From UBA5536 sp964592595 (GTDB lineage: Bacteria > Bacteroidota > Bacteroidia > Bacteroidales > F082), in NCBI GenBank assembly GCA_964592595.1, contig CAZQFH010000018.1:1-64000 (forward strand): 64,000 nucleotides of DNA, written 5' to 3'. The translations under genes and the position numbers were made by a program. The notes beneath the pieces are model-generated. The model ran no database searches. It worked only from the letters and a program-made list of their open reading frames with translations, and was not told where the DNA came from. Below, piece after piece: positions 16,717 through 26,078 of this stretch (positions within the stretch are counted from its first letter, which is position 1; each line of letters begins with the position of its first letter).

Positions 16717-18687
16717 ATGCCTATGTCAGCAGTTTATGACCATCAGGAGAATTCAGCTCAAAATGAAGAAGCTATGAAATTAATGGAAGCACTTATAGCA
16801 TCTGAAACCCGCTACCGTCGCTTATTTGAATCTGCTAAAGATGGTATTCTTATTCTCGATGCTAAAACCGGTAAAATTGTCGATGTAAACCCGTTTTTAA
16901 TTAATTTACTTGGCTATTCCAAAGAAGAATTTGTCGAAAAATCAATCTGGGAAATCGGCGCTTTTCAGGATATCATTGAGAATAAAGAGAAATTTCTTGA
17001 ATTGCAACAAAATGAATATGTACGTTATGATGATTTGCCGCTTGTGACTTCTCATGGACTGGAAATCCATGTTGAGTTTGTTAGTAATGTCTATTTGTGT
17101 AACAGCCTTAAGGTAATCCAATGCAATATTAGAGATATTACAGAACGCACAAACACACGAAATGAAATCAAATTTCAGGCAAACCTGATAAACAATGTGG
17201 GGCAGGCAGTGATAGCTACTGACTTGTTGGGTAAAGTTATTTACTGGAACAAAGCAGCAGAACAAATATACGGATGGTCTTCATCCGAAGCCATCGGGAA
17301 AAATATTGTAGATCTAACCCCAGCTCAACAATCCAACGAACAGGCTGACGAGCTGATGCAAAAACTGAGCACAGGCAAAACTTGGGCAGGCGAATTTCAG
17401 GTAAAAAGAAAAGATGGCAGCAGTTTCCCGGCTTTTGTAACCGATACGCCAATGATTGATGCTCAAGGAAAACTTACTGGAATTATAGGAATCTCGAGCG
17501 ATATTACAGCACGTAAGATAGCTGAAAAAGAATTGATAAAAGCCAAAAACAGAGCTGAGGAAAGCGATAGACTCAAATCGGCTTTTCTGGCCAATATGAG
17601 TCACGAAATCAGAACGCCAATGAATGGCATACTTGGTTTTACTGAGTTGCTCCAAACAGCTGATCTTTCGGGAAATGACCGGGAAAAATACATTAGCATA
17701 ATCGAAAAAAGCGGAGCACGTCTGCTGAACCTCATAAACGACATCATCAGTATTTCAAAAATTGAATCTAATGAGATCGACATAGCATTATCTGAAATAG
17801 ATATTAAAACTCAAATTGAAGATATAAGTAATTTCTTCAGGCTTGAAGCTGAAAAGAAGAATCTCACTATCCTGGTTAGAAGCGATTTATCTGCTAAAGA
17901 ATCAATACTTAAAACTGACAATTTAAAACTTTACGCTGTGCTTAGCAATTTGGTTAAAAATGCTATCAAGTTTACTACTGCCGGTTCCGTTGAATTAGGT
18001 TATACAAAAAAAGAGGGCTCTTTTGAGTTTTGCGTAAAAGATACAGGAATTGGAATTCCGGAAGCACATAAAAAACTAGTTTTTGAACGATTCAGGCAAG
18101 GCAGTGAATCTTTAACCCGAAATTATGAAGGAGCCGGACTAGGTCTTTCCATATCAAAAGCTTATGTGGAAATGTTAGGTGGAAAAATCTGGGTTGAAAA
18201 TAATGCACACCAAAATGGGAATACGAACGGCGTAACATTCTTTTTCACCATTCCTTGCCTTCCATTGACCGAAAAAGCAAACAAAAACCAGGCTGTTGAG
18301 CTTGAAAAAGCAACAAAAACTAAATTCAGAAAACTCAATATTTTAATTGTCGAAGATGATAAAACATCGGAATTATTGATAACTAAAATGGTTCAGAGGT
18401 TTACCGAAAAAATATCAGTAGTTACAACCGGATTTGAAGCAATTGATTTCTGTCGAAAAAATTCTGGAATTGATTTAGTATTGATGGATATTAATTTGCC
18501 ACAATTGAATGGTTATGAAACCACCCGCAGAATAAGAGCGTTTAATACGGATCTGATAATTATTGCACAAACTGCCTACGCACTAACTGGCGACAAAGAG
18601 AAATCTATTGCCGCTGGATGCAACGATTACATTTCTAAACCTATCCGCAGAACTGATTTGGAGAAGTTAATAGACAAACACTTCTGA
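16717..18687 (+). CDS. Hybrid sensor histidine kinase, PAS-PAS-HisKA-HATPase-REC
   Basis: 656 residues without membrane segments, so a cytoplasmic sensor. Two PAS domains (about 30-145 and 155-268; RYRRLFESAKDGILILD and NNVGQAVIATDLLGKVIYWN). HisKA has phospho-acceptor His in FLANMSHEIRTPMNGILGF (about 289-307). The HATPase has an N-box (LVKNAIKFT) and G-boxes (DTGIGIPEAH, GAGLGLSIS). The C-terminal receiver (about 540-656) has acidic pair EDD, phospho-Asp in LVLMDINLPQLNGYE, and Lys in YISKPI. It probably autophosphorylates and passes phosphate to its own receiver, then to an unlinked partner. It follows the CHRD-like lipoprotein by 72 bases. Signal unknown. Confidence 0.9.
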   Translation: MPMSAVYDHQENSAQNEEAMKLMEALIASETRYRRLFESAKDGILILDAKTGKIVDVNPFLINLLGYSKEEFVEKSIWEIGAFQDIIENKEKFLELQQNEYVRYDDLPLVTSHGLEIHVEFVSNVYLCNSLKVIQCNIRDITERTNTRNEIKFQANLINNVGQAVIATDLLGKVIYWNKAAEQIYGWSSSEAIGKNIVDLTPAQQSNEQADELMQKLSTGKTWAGEFQVKRKDGSSFPAFVTDTPMIDAQGKLTGIIGISSDITARKIAEKELIKAKNRAEESDRLKSAFLANMSHEIRTPMNGILGFTELLQTADLSGNDREKYISIIEKSGARLLNLINDIISISKIESNEIDIALSEIDIKTQIEDISNFFRLEAEKKNLTILVRSDLSAKESILKTDNLKLYAVLSNLVKNAIKFTTAGSVELGYTKKEGSFEFCVKDTGIGIPEAHKKLVFERFRQGSESLTRNYEGAGLGLSISKAYVEMLGGKIWVENNAHQNGNTNGVTFFFTIPCLPLTEKANKNQAVELEKATKTKFRKLNILIVEDDKTSELLITKMVQRFTEKISVVTTGFEAIDFCRKNSGIDLVLMDINLPQLNGYETTRRIRAFNTDLIIIAQTAYALTGDKEKSIAAGCNDYISKPIRRTDLEKLIDKHF

Positions 18688-18854
18688 GTATTAACTAGTG
18701 CCTGAAAAACTGTGATACATGTAAATGATTATCAAATTTATGTAACATAGAATTAAATATACAGCAATACCTTTGACAATGCAATGATATTATAATGTGT
18801 GAATTATGTAACTTAATCCAATAAGTATATAATAATGAATGCATAGCCTGAATA

Positions 18855-18862
18855 TACCTTTG
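18855..18862 (+). promoter_or_regulatory. Putative -7 element for the Mla-type operon
   Basis: TACCTTTG matches TAnnTTTG and lies 24 bases before the ATG at 18887. A second TACCTTTG is at 18768-18775. The nearer box falls inside the longer reading frame that opens at 18839, which favours the 18887 start. Confidence 0.45.
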
Positions 18863-18886
18863 TCATTGCAATTCTATAAAATATTT

Positions 18887-19738
18887 ATGGTGAAAATAAT
18901 AGTTCCTGTAAAAAAAATAATCACAAAACTGCCCGATTTATCGAAGCACGCTATTAAACTGAGCGAAAAAACGCTAAAAGAAACACAGAAGGCAAATATT
19001 TTCTTTTTAGAAGCGGGCAATTTCTTTTTATTTCTTTCTCACGCAACAAGAGAGGCATTCTCTCGCCAATTTGAGTTTAAAGAATTCCTGCGACAATGCT
19101 ATCAAATTGGGAATAAAACCTTACCATTAATTTCGGTAACCGGACTTATAATGGGTTTGGTACTTACCATCCAATCGCGGCCTGTTTTAGCAGATTTCGG
19201 AGCTGTTTCCATGCTTCCCGGCATGGTATCACTTTCCATCATACGTGAAATGGGACCAGTTATTACAGCTTTGATTTGTGCCGGAAAAATTGGTTCTGGC
19301 ATGGGAGCCGAGTTAGGCTCGATGAAAGTGACAGAGCAAATAGATGCCATGGAAGTGTCGGCTACCAATCCAATGCGCTTTTTGGTTGTAACGAGAGTTA
19401 TGGCCGCTACACTGATGATACCCATATTGGTTTTATATGCCGATGCGCTGGGCATTATGGGAAGTTGGGCTGGTGCTAATATAAAAGGCAGCGTCTCGTT
19501 CACTTTATTTATTAGTCAGGCATTTAGGGTAGTTGATTTCATGGACTTTTTACCTGCGGTTATAAAAACCTTCTTTTTTGGTGCCACCATTGGTATTATT
19601 GGTTGCTACAAAGGTTTCACAGCTGGTAAAGGAACCGAAAGCGTTGGCAAGGCAGCAAATTCAGCTGTGGTGATGGCCTCGCTGCTTGTTATAATAATTG
19701 ATTTAATTGCTGTTCAAGTTACTGATATGCTGCTTTAA
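18887..19738 (+). CDS. mlaE: MlaE-type lipid ABC transporter permease
   Basis: 283 residues from the ATG at 18887; the upstream start at 18839 is disfavoured because a -7 promoter box lies between. The protein has five to six membrane helices and the MlaE family landmarks LISVTGLIMGLVLTIQSRP, REMGPVITALICAGKIGSGM, GAELGSMKVTEQIDAMEV and FGATIGIIGCYKGF..GKGTESVGKA. With the ATPase and MCE protein downstream it forms an inner-membrane complex that moves phospholipids across the periplasm between the two membranes. Start and stop overlap or abut its partners, so one operon. Confidence 0.93.
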   Translation: MVKIIVPVKKIITKLPDLSKHAIKLSEKTLKETQKANIFFLEAGNFFLFLSHATREAFSRQFEFKEFLRQCYQIGNKTLPLISVTGLIMGLVLTIQSRPVLADFGAVSMLPGMVSLSIIREMGPVITALICAGKIGSGMGAELGSMKVTEQIDAMEVSATNPMRFLVVTRVMAATLMIPILVLYADALGIMGSWAGANIKGSVSFTLFISQAFRVVDFMDFLPAVIKTFFFGATIGIIGCYKGFTAGKGTESVGKAANSAVVMASLLVIIIDLIAVQVTDMLL

Positions 19739-19742
19739 AAAT

Positions 19743-20561
19743 ATGACAAACGTGAAGACTGAAACACTTATTAAAGAAACAGCAAGCATACCTGAACATG
19801 TTATTGAGATTAAAAATCTCAGCAAAAGTTTTGCTGATCTGGACGTATTAAAAAACCTGTCATTGAATCTTTATAAAGGAGAAAACCTGGTGATACTGGG
19901 AAAATCGGGTTCTGGAAAATCTGTTCTTATAAAATGTATTGTCCGCTTATTAAATCCTGATCAGGGAACCATTAATGTGTTTGGAAAAAAGGTAAGTAGT
20001 TTAAAAAGAAAAGAACTGGCAGCAATGCGTAAAAAAATTGGTTTTCTATTTCAAAGCGGTGCCTTGTACGATTCCATGACCATTCAGCAAAATTTGGAAT
20101 TTCCATTGAAAAGGATAAAAAAGAACCTCACAAAAAAAGAAATGAACGTAAAAATAGAAGAAGTACTTGAAAATGTGGGACTCACCGATACACTTGCCAA
20201 AATGCCCTCGGAACTTTCAGGAGGGATGCGCAAGCGGGCAAGTCTGGCACGCACTATTATCGTTGATCCATTGATCATGCTTTATGATGAGCCAACAACA
20301 GGTTTAGATCCGGTTACATCCGATGGAATAAGTGAACTGATCAATAAGGTTCAGGAAAAATACAAAACTTCATCCATCATCATCACACATGATATTGAAT
20401 GCGCCCGCGCCACAGCCGACAGGATTATCATGCTAAAGGACGGCGAAGTTTATATGGAGGGCGATATCGATGACTTCGAAAATTCGACAGATGAGATGAT
20501 TACTGCATTTTTTAAACAGCAAGTTTATCAAGGACAGAAAAAAATTAAAAAAAATGGATAA
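19743..20561 (+). CDS. mlaF: MlaF-type lipid ABC transporter ATP-binding protein
   Basis: 272 residues from the ATG at 19743, four bases after the permease stop. A complete ABC ATPase: Walker A GKSGSGKSVLIK (about residue 57), Q-loop FLFQSGALYDS, signature LSGGMRKRASLAR, Walker B LIMLYDEPTTGLDP, and switch His in IIITHD. The Gly-Gly-Met form of the signature is typical of MlaF. It energises lipid transport with the permease upstream and the MCE protein downstream, whose start overlaps its last 8 bases. Confidence 0.93.
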   Translation: MTNVKTETLIKETASIPEHVIEIKNLSKSFADLDVLKNLSLNLYKGENLVILGKSGSGKSVLIKCIVRLLNPDQGTINVFGKKVSSLKRKELAAMRKKIGFLFQSGALYDSMTIQQNLEFPLKRIKKNLTKKEMNVKIEEVLENVGLTDTLAKMPSELSGGMRKRASLARTIIVDPLIMLYDEPTTGLDPVTSDGISELINKVQEKYKTSSIIITHDIECARATADRIIMLKDGEVYMEGDIDDFENSTDEMITAFFKQQVYQGQKKIKKNG

Positions 20562-21498
20562 TTACACACCAGGATTTAAAGCACGTTTAGGGGTTTTTAT
20601 AACAATTGGATTAGCAATTTTTGTAATAGTCATTTTCATTATTGGCAAGCAACAGAATTTGTTTAACCCTGTATTTAAGCTCACTACAGAATTTTACAAT
20701 GTCAGCGGTCTGAAGGTTGGAAATAGTATCCGTTTTTCGGGCATTGATGTGGGAGTTGTTGATAACATTAAAATCATTAATGATTCAACCGTTCAGGTTG
20801 ATCTGCTTGTGCGAAAAAATGTGCAACAGTTTATCAAAGCCGACAGCTATGCCAGTATTGGTTCGGAAGGAATTATTGGCGACAGGATCATTACTATTAC
20901 ACAAGGAAGCAATGATGCCGTTATGGCAGAAGACGGACAACAAATTTTATCTGAAGAACCGGTTGAAACTGATGCGATTATAAAAAGTCTAAAATCCAGT
21001 GCAGAGAGTGCTGAAGTGATTACGCTGCAGCTTGCAGAAATAATGATCGACATTAACAATGGTGAAGGAATGCTTGGCAGATTGATTCGGGACTCTGTAA
21101 TCGCCGAAAATGTCAGCCTTACTATCGAAAACTTCAAGAAGAGTTCAGAAGGACTCGACCAAACCATCGAAGTTACTAAAGAAAATGTTTTTGCTTTCAT
21201 GGAAGGCCTGCAGGCTACTGTTGCCAAAACCGAAGTTGCCTCTGACCAGCTCGGCGAAATAATGATGAAAATAAACAATGGGGAAGGAGCTCTTGGGATG
21301 TTGCTTAATGATACAGTTATCGTAAACAGTATCGATGAAACCATTTTTAACCTTAAAGAGAGCAGCATCGGTCTGAATGAAAACATGGAAGCGCTCAAGC
21401 ACAATTTCCTTGTAAGGGGATATTTTAGGCGTCAGGACAAAGCAAAAGCGAAAGAGCTGTTAGAAGCTGAAAAAGAGTTGCCTTTGGATAAAAAATGA
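20554..21498 (+). CDS. mlaD: MlaD-type MCE domain lipid-binding protein
   Basis: 314 residues with one N-terminal membrane anchor (about 12-30, FITIGLAIFVIVIFIIG) and an MCE domain (about 38-120; NVSGLKVGNSIRFSGIDVG, GSEGIIGDRIITI). A long helical tail follows with two repeats of the motif EIM..INNGEG.LG.L..D. MCE proteins form hexameric rings that carry lipid from the permease across the periplasm. The two tail repeats and length are usual for Bacteroidota homologs. The stop is 8 bases from the convergent mnmE stop. Confidence 0.9.
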   Translation: MDNYTPGFKARLGVFITIGLAIFVIVIFIIGKQQNLFNPVFKLTTEFYNVSGLKVGNSIRFSGIDVGVVDNIKIINDSTVQVDLLVRKNVQQFIKADSYASIGSEGIIGDRIITITQGSNDAVMAEDGQQILSEEPVETDAIIKSLKSSAESAEVITLQLAEIMIDINNGEGMLGRLIRDSVIAENVSLTIENFKKSSEGLDQTIEVTKENVFAFMEGLQATVAKTEVASDQLGEIMMKINNGEGALGMLLNDTVIVNSIDETIFNLKESSIGLNENMEALKHNFLVRGYFRRQDKAKAKELLEAEKELPLDKK

Positions 21499-21506
21499 TT
21501 AGGGAT

Positions 21507-22907
21507 TTATTTGCCGATACAGAACTTACTAAAAATTGAACCTAAAACTTCTTCGTTAGAAATTTGGCCGGTAATACTACCTAAATGATGAATAGCACTT
21601 CGCAAATCAATGGCTGCCAAATCTGTCGGCAAATCAGCTTCAAATCCCTTTTCGACAGATACAAGTGCTTCAAAAGCTTTTTGCAGCGCGTGATAATGCC
21701 GTGCATTGCTCACAATTGTATCTTGATCTTGCTGTAATTCCTGAGCCACTTTGATGAGGCTCTGGGTTATAAGGTTGATATTTTCCTTGCGTTTAGCCGA
21801 AATAAAAATAGTTTCTAACTCTACCATTTCTTTAAAATGAGCTGGGGTTTCAGCCAATAAATCAGCTTTGTTTCCAATTAAAATAAACCTTTTGTGTTTA
21901 TCCTTAATAAAGCTTCTAAACTCTTCCAGCATCTCTTCGGCTGAATCTAAAGTGCACGAAGCCAAGTCGCAAACATAAAGAATCACGGCGGCTTGCTTGA
22001 TTTTTTCGTAGGTTCGCTCGATTCCTAAGTTTTCGACAAAGTCTTCTGATTCGCGTAAACCGGCAGTGTCGATAAAGCGAAAACTATTGCCTTCCAAAAT
22101 GATAACGTCCTCAATGGTATCGCGTGTTGTACCAGGAATCTCACTCACAATGGCTTTTTCTTCATTCAATATGGCGTTCAATAAAGTGCTTTTTCCTACA
22201 TTCGGCTTGCCAATAATAGCCACCGGAATTCCATTTTTAATGGCATTGCCTGTTTTAAAGCTTTCAATCAACTGACTAATCTCAACTTTAAGATCAGCAA
22301 TAAGTTGCAAAAATCTATTTCGGTCAGCAAATTCAACATCTTCTTCAGAAAAATCCAGTTCCAATTCAATAAGTGCAGTAAAATCAATAAGTTGTTGTCG
22401 AAGCTCCATAATGCGCTTCGAAAAACCTCCTCTCATCTGATTAATGGCCAAATGGTGTGCTGCTTCCGAGCGGGAAGCAATTAAATCAGCAACAGCCTCG
22501 GCCTGTGCCAGATCAAAGCGTTTGTTGGCAAATGCACGCATGGTAAACTCGCCAGGTTCAGCCAATCTGGCTCCGTTGAGAAGCAAAAGTTCAATGATTT
22601 TTTGCTGAATAAATACTGAACCATGACAGCCAATTTCAATAGCATCTTCACCTGTGTAAGAGTGCGGTGCTCTGAAAATTGTCAGCAACACATCATCTGT
22701 GATCTGTTCACCATCTAAAATTTGTCCGTAAACTGCTCGATGCGAAGCAACTTCATTTAAATTTTTAACCTTCATAGGCTTAAACAAGCGACCTATTATG
22801 GCATGACTATCATTTCCGGAAAGTCGGATTACTGCGATGGCACCTGTTCCGGGAGGAGTCGCCAAGGCGCAAATGGTGTCTTCACGAGAGATATCTGGAT
22901 ATTTCAT
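21507..22907 (-). CDS. mnmE: tRNA modification GTPase MnmE
   Basis: 466 residues, full length. N-terminal folate-binding domain (TICALATPPGTGAIAVIRLSG), then a helical domain with an inserted G domain (about 220-375; G1 GKPNVGKST, G3 DTAG in RFIDTAGLRES, G4 NKAD), and the invariant C-terminal FCIGK whose Cys takes part in catalysis. With MnmG it installs the carboxymethylaminomethyl or related group on U34 of certain tRNAs. It is transcribed alone toward the convergent mlaD. Confidence 0.97.
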   Translation of the reverse strand: MKYPDISREDTICALATPPGTGAIAVIRLSGNDSHAIIGRLFKPMKVKNLNEVASHRAVYGQILDGEQITDDVLLTIFRAPHSYTGEDAIEIGCHGSVFIQQKIIELLLLNGARLAEPGEFTMRAFANKRFDLAQAEAVADLIASRSEAAHHLAINQMRGGFSKRIMELRQQLIDFTALIELELDFSEEDVEFADRNRFLQLIADLKVEISQLIESFKTGNAIKNGIPVAIIGKPNVGKSTLLNAILNEEKAIVSEIPGTTRDTIEDVIILEGNSFRFIDTAGLRESEDFVENLGIERTYEKIKQAAVILYVCDLASCTLDSAEEMLEEFRSFIKDKHKRFILIGNKADLLAETPAHFKEMVELETIFISAKRKENINLITQSLIKVAQELQQDQDTIVSNARHYHALQKAFEALVSVEKGFEADLPTDLAAIDLRSAIHHLGSITGQISNEEVLGSIFSKFCIGK

Positions 22908-23001
22908 GGTAGCTTTACTTTAATCAAGCCATTTTGTTAGCTTTTTAGCAAAATTAATGGTTTTTTTTAGCTCTGGTATCAATCAATCCTCTAAAAGGTT
23001 T

Positions 23002-23009
23002 TACCTTTG
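23002..23009 (+). promoter_or_regulatory. Putative -7 element of sucD
   Basis: TACCTTTG matches TAnnTTTG, 40 bases before the start codon, in the divergent gap between mnmE and sucD. Confidence 0.45.
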
Positions 23010-23049
23010 TCACTCGTAAAAAACAAGAAACAATTCACAATTTAATATC

Positions 23050-23919
23050 ATGAGTGTACTTGTAAATAAAAACTCCAAAATTATTGTTCAAGGCTTTACA
23101 GGCAGCGAAGGAACCTTCCACGCTTCTCAAATGATTGATTATGGCACTAATGTAGTCGGTGGCGTTACTCCAGGTAAAGGTGGTCAAGCTCATTTGCATA
23201 AGCCTGTTTTTAATACTGTTTCTGATGCGGTGAAAGAAACCGGTGCTGATACTTCTGTAATTTTTGTTCCGCCGGCATTTGCTGGTGACGCCATTATGGA
23301 AGCTGCGGCAGCGGGCATCAAAGTAATTGTTTGCATTACTGAAGGAATCCCGACAGCAGATATGGTTAGAGTTAAAGAGTTTTTGAAAGGCTATGATTGT
23401 CGTTTAGTTGGTCCTAACTGTCCCGGAGTGATTACTCCTGGTGAAGCAAAGGTAGGGATCATGCCAGGATTTATTCATCAGAAGGGTAGGGTAGGTATAG
23501 TATCAAGATCCGGAACACTAACTTATGAGGCTGTAGATCAGCTTACAAAAGTAGGTTTAGGGCAAACCACTGCGATCGGTATTGGTGGAGATCCAATAAT
23601 TGGTACAACTACACGGGATGCTGTTCAATTATTAATGAATGATCCTGAAACAGAAGGTATTGTGATGATTGGCGAAATAGGTGGTAGTATGGAAGCGGAT
23701 GCTGCACAATGGATTAAAGTTAATGGTACAAAACCTGTCGTTAGTTTTATTGCCGGAGCCACTGCACCTAAAGGAAGAACTATGGGACATGCAGGAGCTA
23801 TCATTGGTGGTAAAGCTGATACAGCAGAAGCTAAAAAAGCCATCCTTAAAGAATGTGGCGTGCATGTGGTGGATTCACCTGCCGACATTGGAACAAAAAT
23901 GCTTGAACTTTTAAAGTAA
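23050..23919 (+). CDS. sucD: Succinate-CoA ligase alpha subunit
   Basis: 289 residues, standard length. CoA-binding Rossmann start (IIVQGFTGSEGTFHA), VGGVTPGKGG, LVGPNCPGVI, the ligase domain GIVSRSGTLTYEAV, and the active-site His near residue 247 in MGHAGAIIGG that carries phosphate. With the beta subunit (sucC, not in this window) it interconverts succinyl-CoA and succinate with NDP phosphorylation. It stands alone between its own promoter and terminator; separate sucC and sucD loci are common in Bacteroidota. Confidence 0.96.
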   Translation: MSVLVNKNSKIIVQGFTGSEGTFHASQMIDYGTNVVGGVTPGKGGQAHLHKPVFNTVSDAVKETGADTSVIFVPPAFAGDAIMEAAAAGIKVIVCITEGIPTADMVRVKEFLKGYDCRLVGPNCPGVITPGEAKVGIMPGFIHQKGRVGIVSRSGTLTYEAVDQLTKVGLGQTTAIGIGGDPIIGTTTRDAVQLLMNDPETEGIVMIGEIGGSMEADAAQWIKVNGTKPVVSFIAGATAPKGRTMGHAGAIIGGKADTAEAKKAILKECGVHVVDSPADIGTKMLELLK

Positions 23920-23952
23920 GCTATAAGCGTAAAGATTTATCTACTTTGTTTT

Positions 23953-23987
23953 TACCCCTTTCTGTTTACAGATTGGGGTTTTTTTAT
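23953..23987 (+). terminator. Rho-independent terminator of sucD
   Basis: ACCCC...GGGGT stem with a 21-base loop followed by a run of seven T residues, 33 bases after the stop. Confidence 0.75.
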
Positions 23988-23994
23988 TTGATTC

Positions 23995-24060
23995 GGACGC
24001 TGCGACCTTCCCGATCTCAAAATCGGGACGCGCTAACCAGAGCTATGAAGTGTTTTTTGA
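23995..24060 (-). pseudogene. tRNA-Pro-like degenerate copy with palindrome in the anticodon arm (copy 1)
   Basis: It matches parts of the intact tRNA-Pro at 24324 (CTGCGACC, CGCGCTAACC, CTATG) but the anticodon arm is replaced by the 20-base palindrome TCCCGAT-CTCAAA-ATCGGGA at 24009-24028. The acceptor and T arm are lost. It repeats 125 bases downstream. It is not expected to be a working tRNA. Confidence 0.55.
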
Positions 24061-24065
24061 ATACA

Positions 24066-24101
24066 AAAAAAGAGCTACCATTATTAAATGATAACTCTTT
24101 G
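24066..24101 (-). terminator. Duplicated copy of the tRNA-Pro downstream hairpin
   Basis: AAAGAG...CTCTTT hairpin with a T-run on the minus strand, identical over its visible length to the hairpin at 24280-24311 behind the intact tRNA. It is part of the ~125-base tandem repeat unit. Confidence 0.5.
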
Positions 24102-24114
24102 TTTATCAGTGTCG

Positions 24115-24179
24115 GGGCAGCAGCCTGCGACCTTCCCGATCTCAAAATCGGGACGCGCTAACCAGAGCTATGAAGTGTT
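24115..24179 (-). pseudogene. tRNA-Pro-like degenerate copy with palindrome in the anticodon arm (copy 2, ends at gap)
   Basis: The 3' acceptor strand (TGCCCCG on the minus strand) is kept, but about eight bases of the T loop are missing. The anticodon arm again holds the palindrome TCCCGAT-CTCAAA-ATCGGGA (24134-24153). On the minus strand the loop reads TTTGAGA, one base from TTTGGGA in the true tRNA. Sequence stops at the N gap. Confidence 0.55.
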
Positions 24180-24279
24180 NNNNNNNNNNNNNNNNNNNNN
24201 NNNNNNNNNNNNNNNNNNNNNNNNNNNNNNNNNNNNNNNNNNNNNNNNNNNNNNNNNNNNNNNNNNNNNNNNNNNNNNN
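24180..24279. other. Assembly gap, 100 N
   Basis: A run of exactly 100 N, a conventional scaffold-gap placeholder, so true length is unknown. The same tRNA-containing unit stands on both sides, which points to a collapsed or unresolved tandem repeat. Confidence 0.98.
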
Positions 24280-24311
24280 AAAGAGCTACCATTATTAAAT
24301 GATAACTCTTT
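24280..24311 (-). terminator. Terminator hairpin behind tRNA-Pro/tRNA-Ser
   Basis: On the minus strand AAAGAG and CTCTTT pair around a partly self-paired loop, 13 bases past the tRNA-Pro 3' end. The expected T-run falls into the N gap but is visible in the duplicate at 24066. Confidence 0.55.
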
Positions 24312-24323
24312 GTTTATCAGTGT

Positions 24324-24397
24324 CGGGGCAGCAGGATTCGAACCTGCGACCTCCTGCTCCCAAAGCAGGCGCGCTAACCGGACTACGCTATGCCCCG
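24324..24397 (-). tRNA. tRNA-Pro (anticodon TGG)
   Basis: 74 bases with acceptor pairing CGGGGCA/TGCCCCG, anticodon stem CCTGC/GCAGG with loop TTTGGGA giving anticodon TGG, and a T loop TTCGAATC. It reads Pro CCN codons. It is followed on the minus strand by a hairpin and preceded by tRNA-Ser three bases away. Confidence 0.95.
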
Positions 24398-24399
24398 TG

Positions 24400-24488
<89 letters not shown>

Positions 24489-24723
24489 GGTTGGTGAAAT
24501 GAAAGAACTTTATTAATTCGCGTTTATCAACCGAATTGGAGGTGCAAAATTAAGCTTTCCTCTTTTATCTGCAAACATTATTTACATAAAAGTTTTAATT
24601 GATAGTATTCCATTGAATGTTAGCGTATTATATAACTTCCGCTTTAATTCAATTTGAAAAAACAGTTAAATTTTTAAGTATCTGAATACCACCATGGTAC
24701 TTTTGACTAATTTTGCCTAAATT

Positions 24724-26073
24724 ATGAAATTAAAAAGTTGGTACATAATAGGGTCCGTGGGGCTTTTTCTGCTCGCAGGCTTTATGCTCACCTGGTTAGT
24801 TTATCCCAAAAATCTTGTTCGTTACCCTTTCTTTATCGCACTTTTACTGCTCGATTTTTACCTGTGGACAAGAGTGAGAAACAGAATTTTTACCTATAAC
24901 AATGTACTGAAATACCTTGTTGTGGCGATTTATTGGTCTCCGTTAATTGCTTTATCATTAAGCATGTTAGCCAATATAATTATTCCACAAAATCAATGGA
25001 ATCAACTATTTCGCATATATCTTTTTGGTGGAATTTTTACTATTTATATCGGAAAAATTATACCGGGCATATTGCTGCTAAGCTGGGATATTATTCAGTT
25101 TGTTTTCCGATTACTGCTCAATGTGTTTTATTTTAAAAAGCTTGGATTAAATCAAGCAAGCCAGGACTCAAAACGCATCAACAGAAGGAAATTTCTTGGC
25201 GACACAGCTCTCGCAACTGGTGGGCTTATTATTGGAACCATGTTTATTGGTATGTTTAAATGGGTGCATCAGTTTAGCATCAGAGAAATTGATGTTCAGC
25301 TAAAAGGCTTGAAATCAAATGCTTTTGATGGTTACCGTATCGTTCAACTTTCTGACCTTCACCTGGGTGGATGGGCTGATGAATCGGCACTTGAACAAGC
25401 TGTTGAAGAGGTGAATAATCTCAATCCTGATTTAGTTGTTTTCACGGGAGATCTTGTAAACTATAGAACAGATGAGGCTTTTAGATTTAAAGATATACTC
25501 TCAAAAATACAAGCTACGGATGGCATTTCTGCTATTTTAGGCAATCATGATTATGGCGACTATCTCAAATGGCCAAACCGTGCAGCCAAGCAGGAAAACA
25601 TGAATCAACTTTTTGATTTTTTTAACGAATTAGGCTGGAAACTTTTGCGTAATGATCACCTCATCTTGACGAGAGAAACAGAAAAGATTGCGATAATTGG
25701 CGTTGAGAACTGGAGCAAGAATAATCGTTTTCCGCGTTATGGCGATATTTTAAAGGCATCCAAAGGAATAGGGCAGGTGCACGGAAAAATCTTGCTTTCG
25801 CATGATCCAAGTCATTGGAATGCTATAGTCACCCAAAAGCATAAAGACATCGACCTCATGTTAGCCGGACACACGCATGGGTTTCAGTTTGGCATAGAAA
25901 TTCCGGGCATCAAATGGAGTCCTGCTCAATATATGTATGAAGAATGGGCCGGTCTTTACACGAATCCTGAAACAAATCAAAAATTATATGTCAATCGCGG
26001 CTTAGGATCTATAGGTTATCCGGGTCGTATTGGCATACTTCCTGAAATAACTCTAATCAACCTAAAAGCCTAA
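24724..26073 (+). CDS. Membrane-anchored metallophosphoesterase (YaeI/YkuE type)
   Basis: 449 residues. Four to five N-terminal membrane helices (about 5-140), a basic stretch with RRKFLGDTALATGG (about 155, a degenerate twin-arginine-like motif ahead of a further helix), then a calcineurin-like metallophosphoesterase domain (about 195-449). Its metal-ligand motifs are DLHLGG, GDLVN, GNHDYGD, H in LLSHDP and GHTHG. Relatives hydrolyse phosphoesters such as lipid intermediates (UDP-diacylglucosamine or others); the substrate here is unknown. The stop is 5 bases before the alkaline phosphatase, suggesting one transcript. Confidence 0.88.
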   Translation: MKLKSWYIIGSVGLFLLAGFMLTWLVYPKNLVRYPFFIALLLLDFYLWTRVRNRIFTYNNVLKYLVVAIYWSPLIALSLSMLANIIIPQNQWNQLFRIYLFGGIFTIYIGKIIPGILLLSWDIIQFVFRLLLNVFYFKKLGLNQASQDSKRINRRKFLGDTALATGGLIIGTMFIGMFKWVHQFSIREIDVQLKGLKSNAFDGYRIVQLSDLHLGGWADESALEQAVEEVNNLNPDLVVFTGDLVNYRTDEAFRFKDILSKIQATDGISAILGNHDYGDYLKWPNRAAKQENMNQLFDFFNELGWKLLRNDHLILTRETEKIAIIGVENWSKNNRFPRYGDILKASKGIGQVHGKILLSHDPSHWNAIVTQKHKDIDLMLAGHTHGFQFGIEIPGIKWSPAQYMYEEWAGLYTNPETNQKLYVNRGLGSIGYPGRIGILPEITLINLKA

Positions 26074-26078
26074 AAAGT

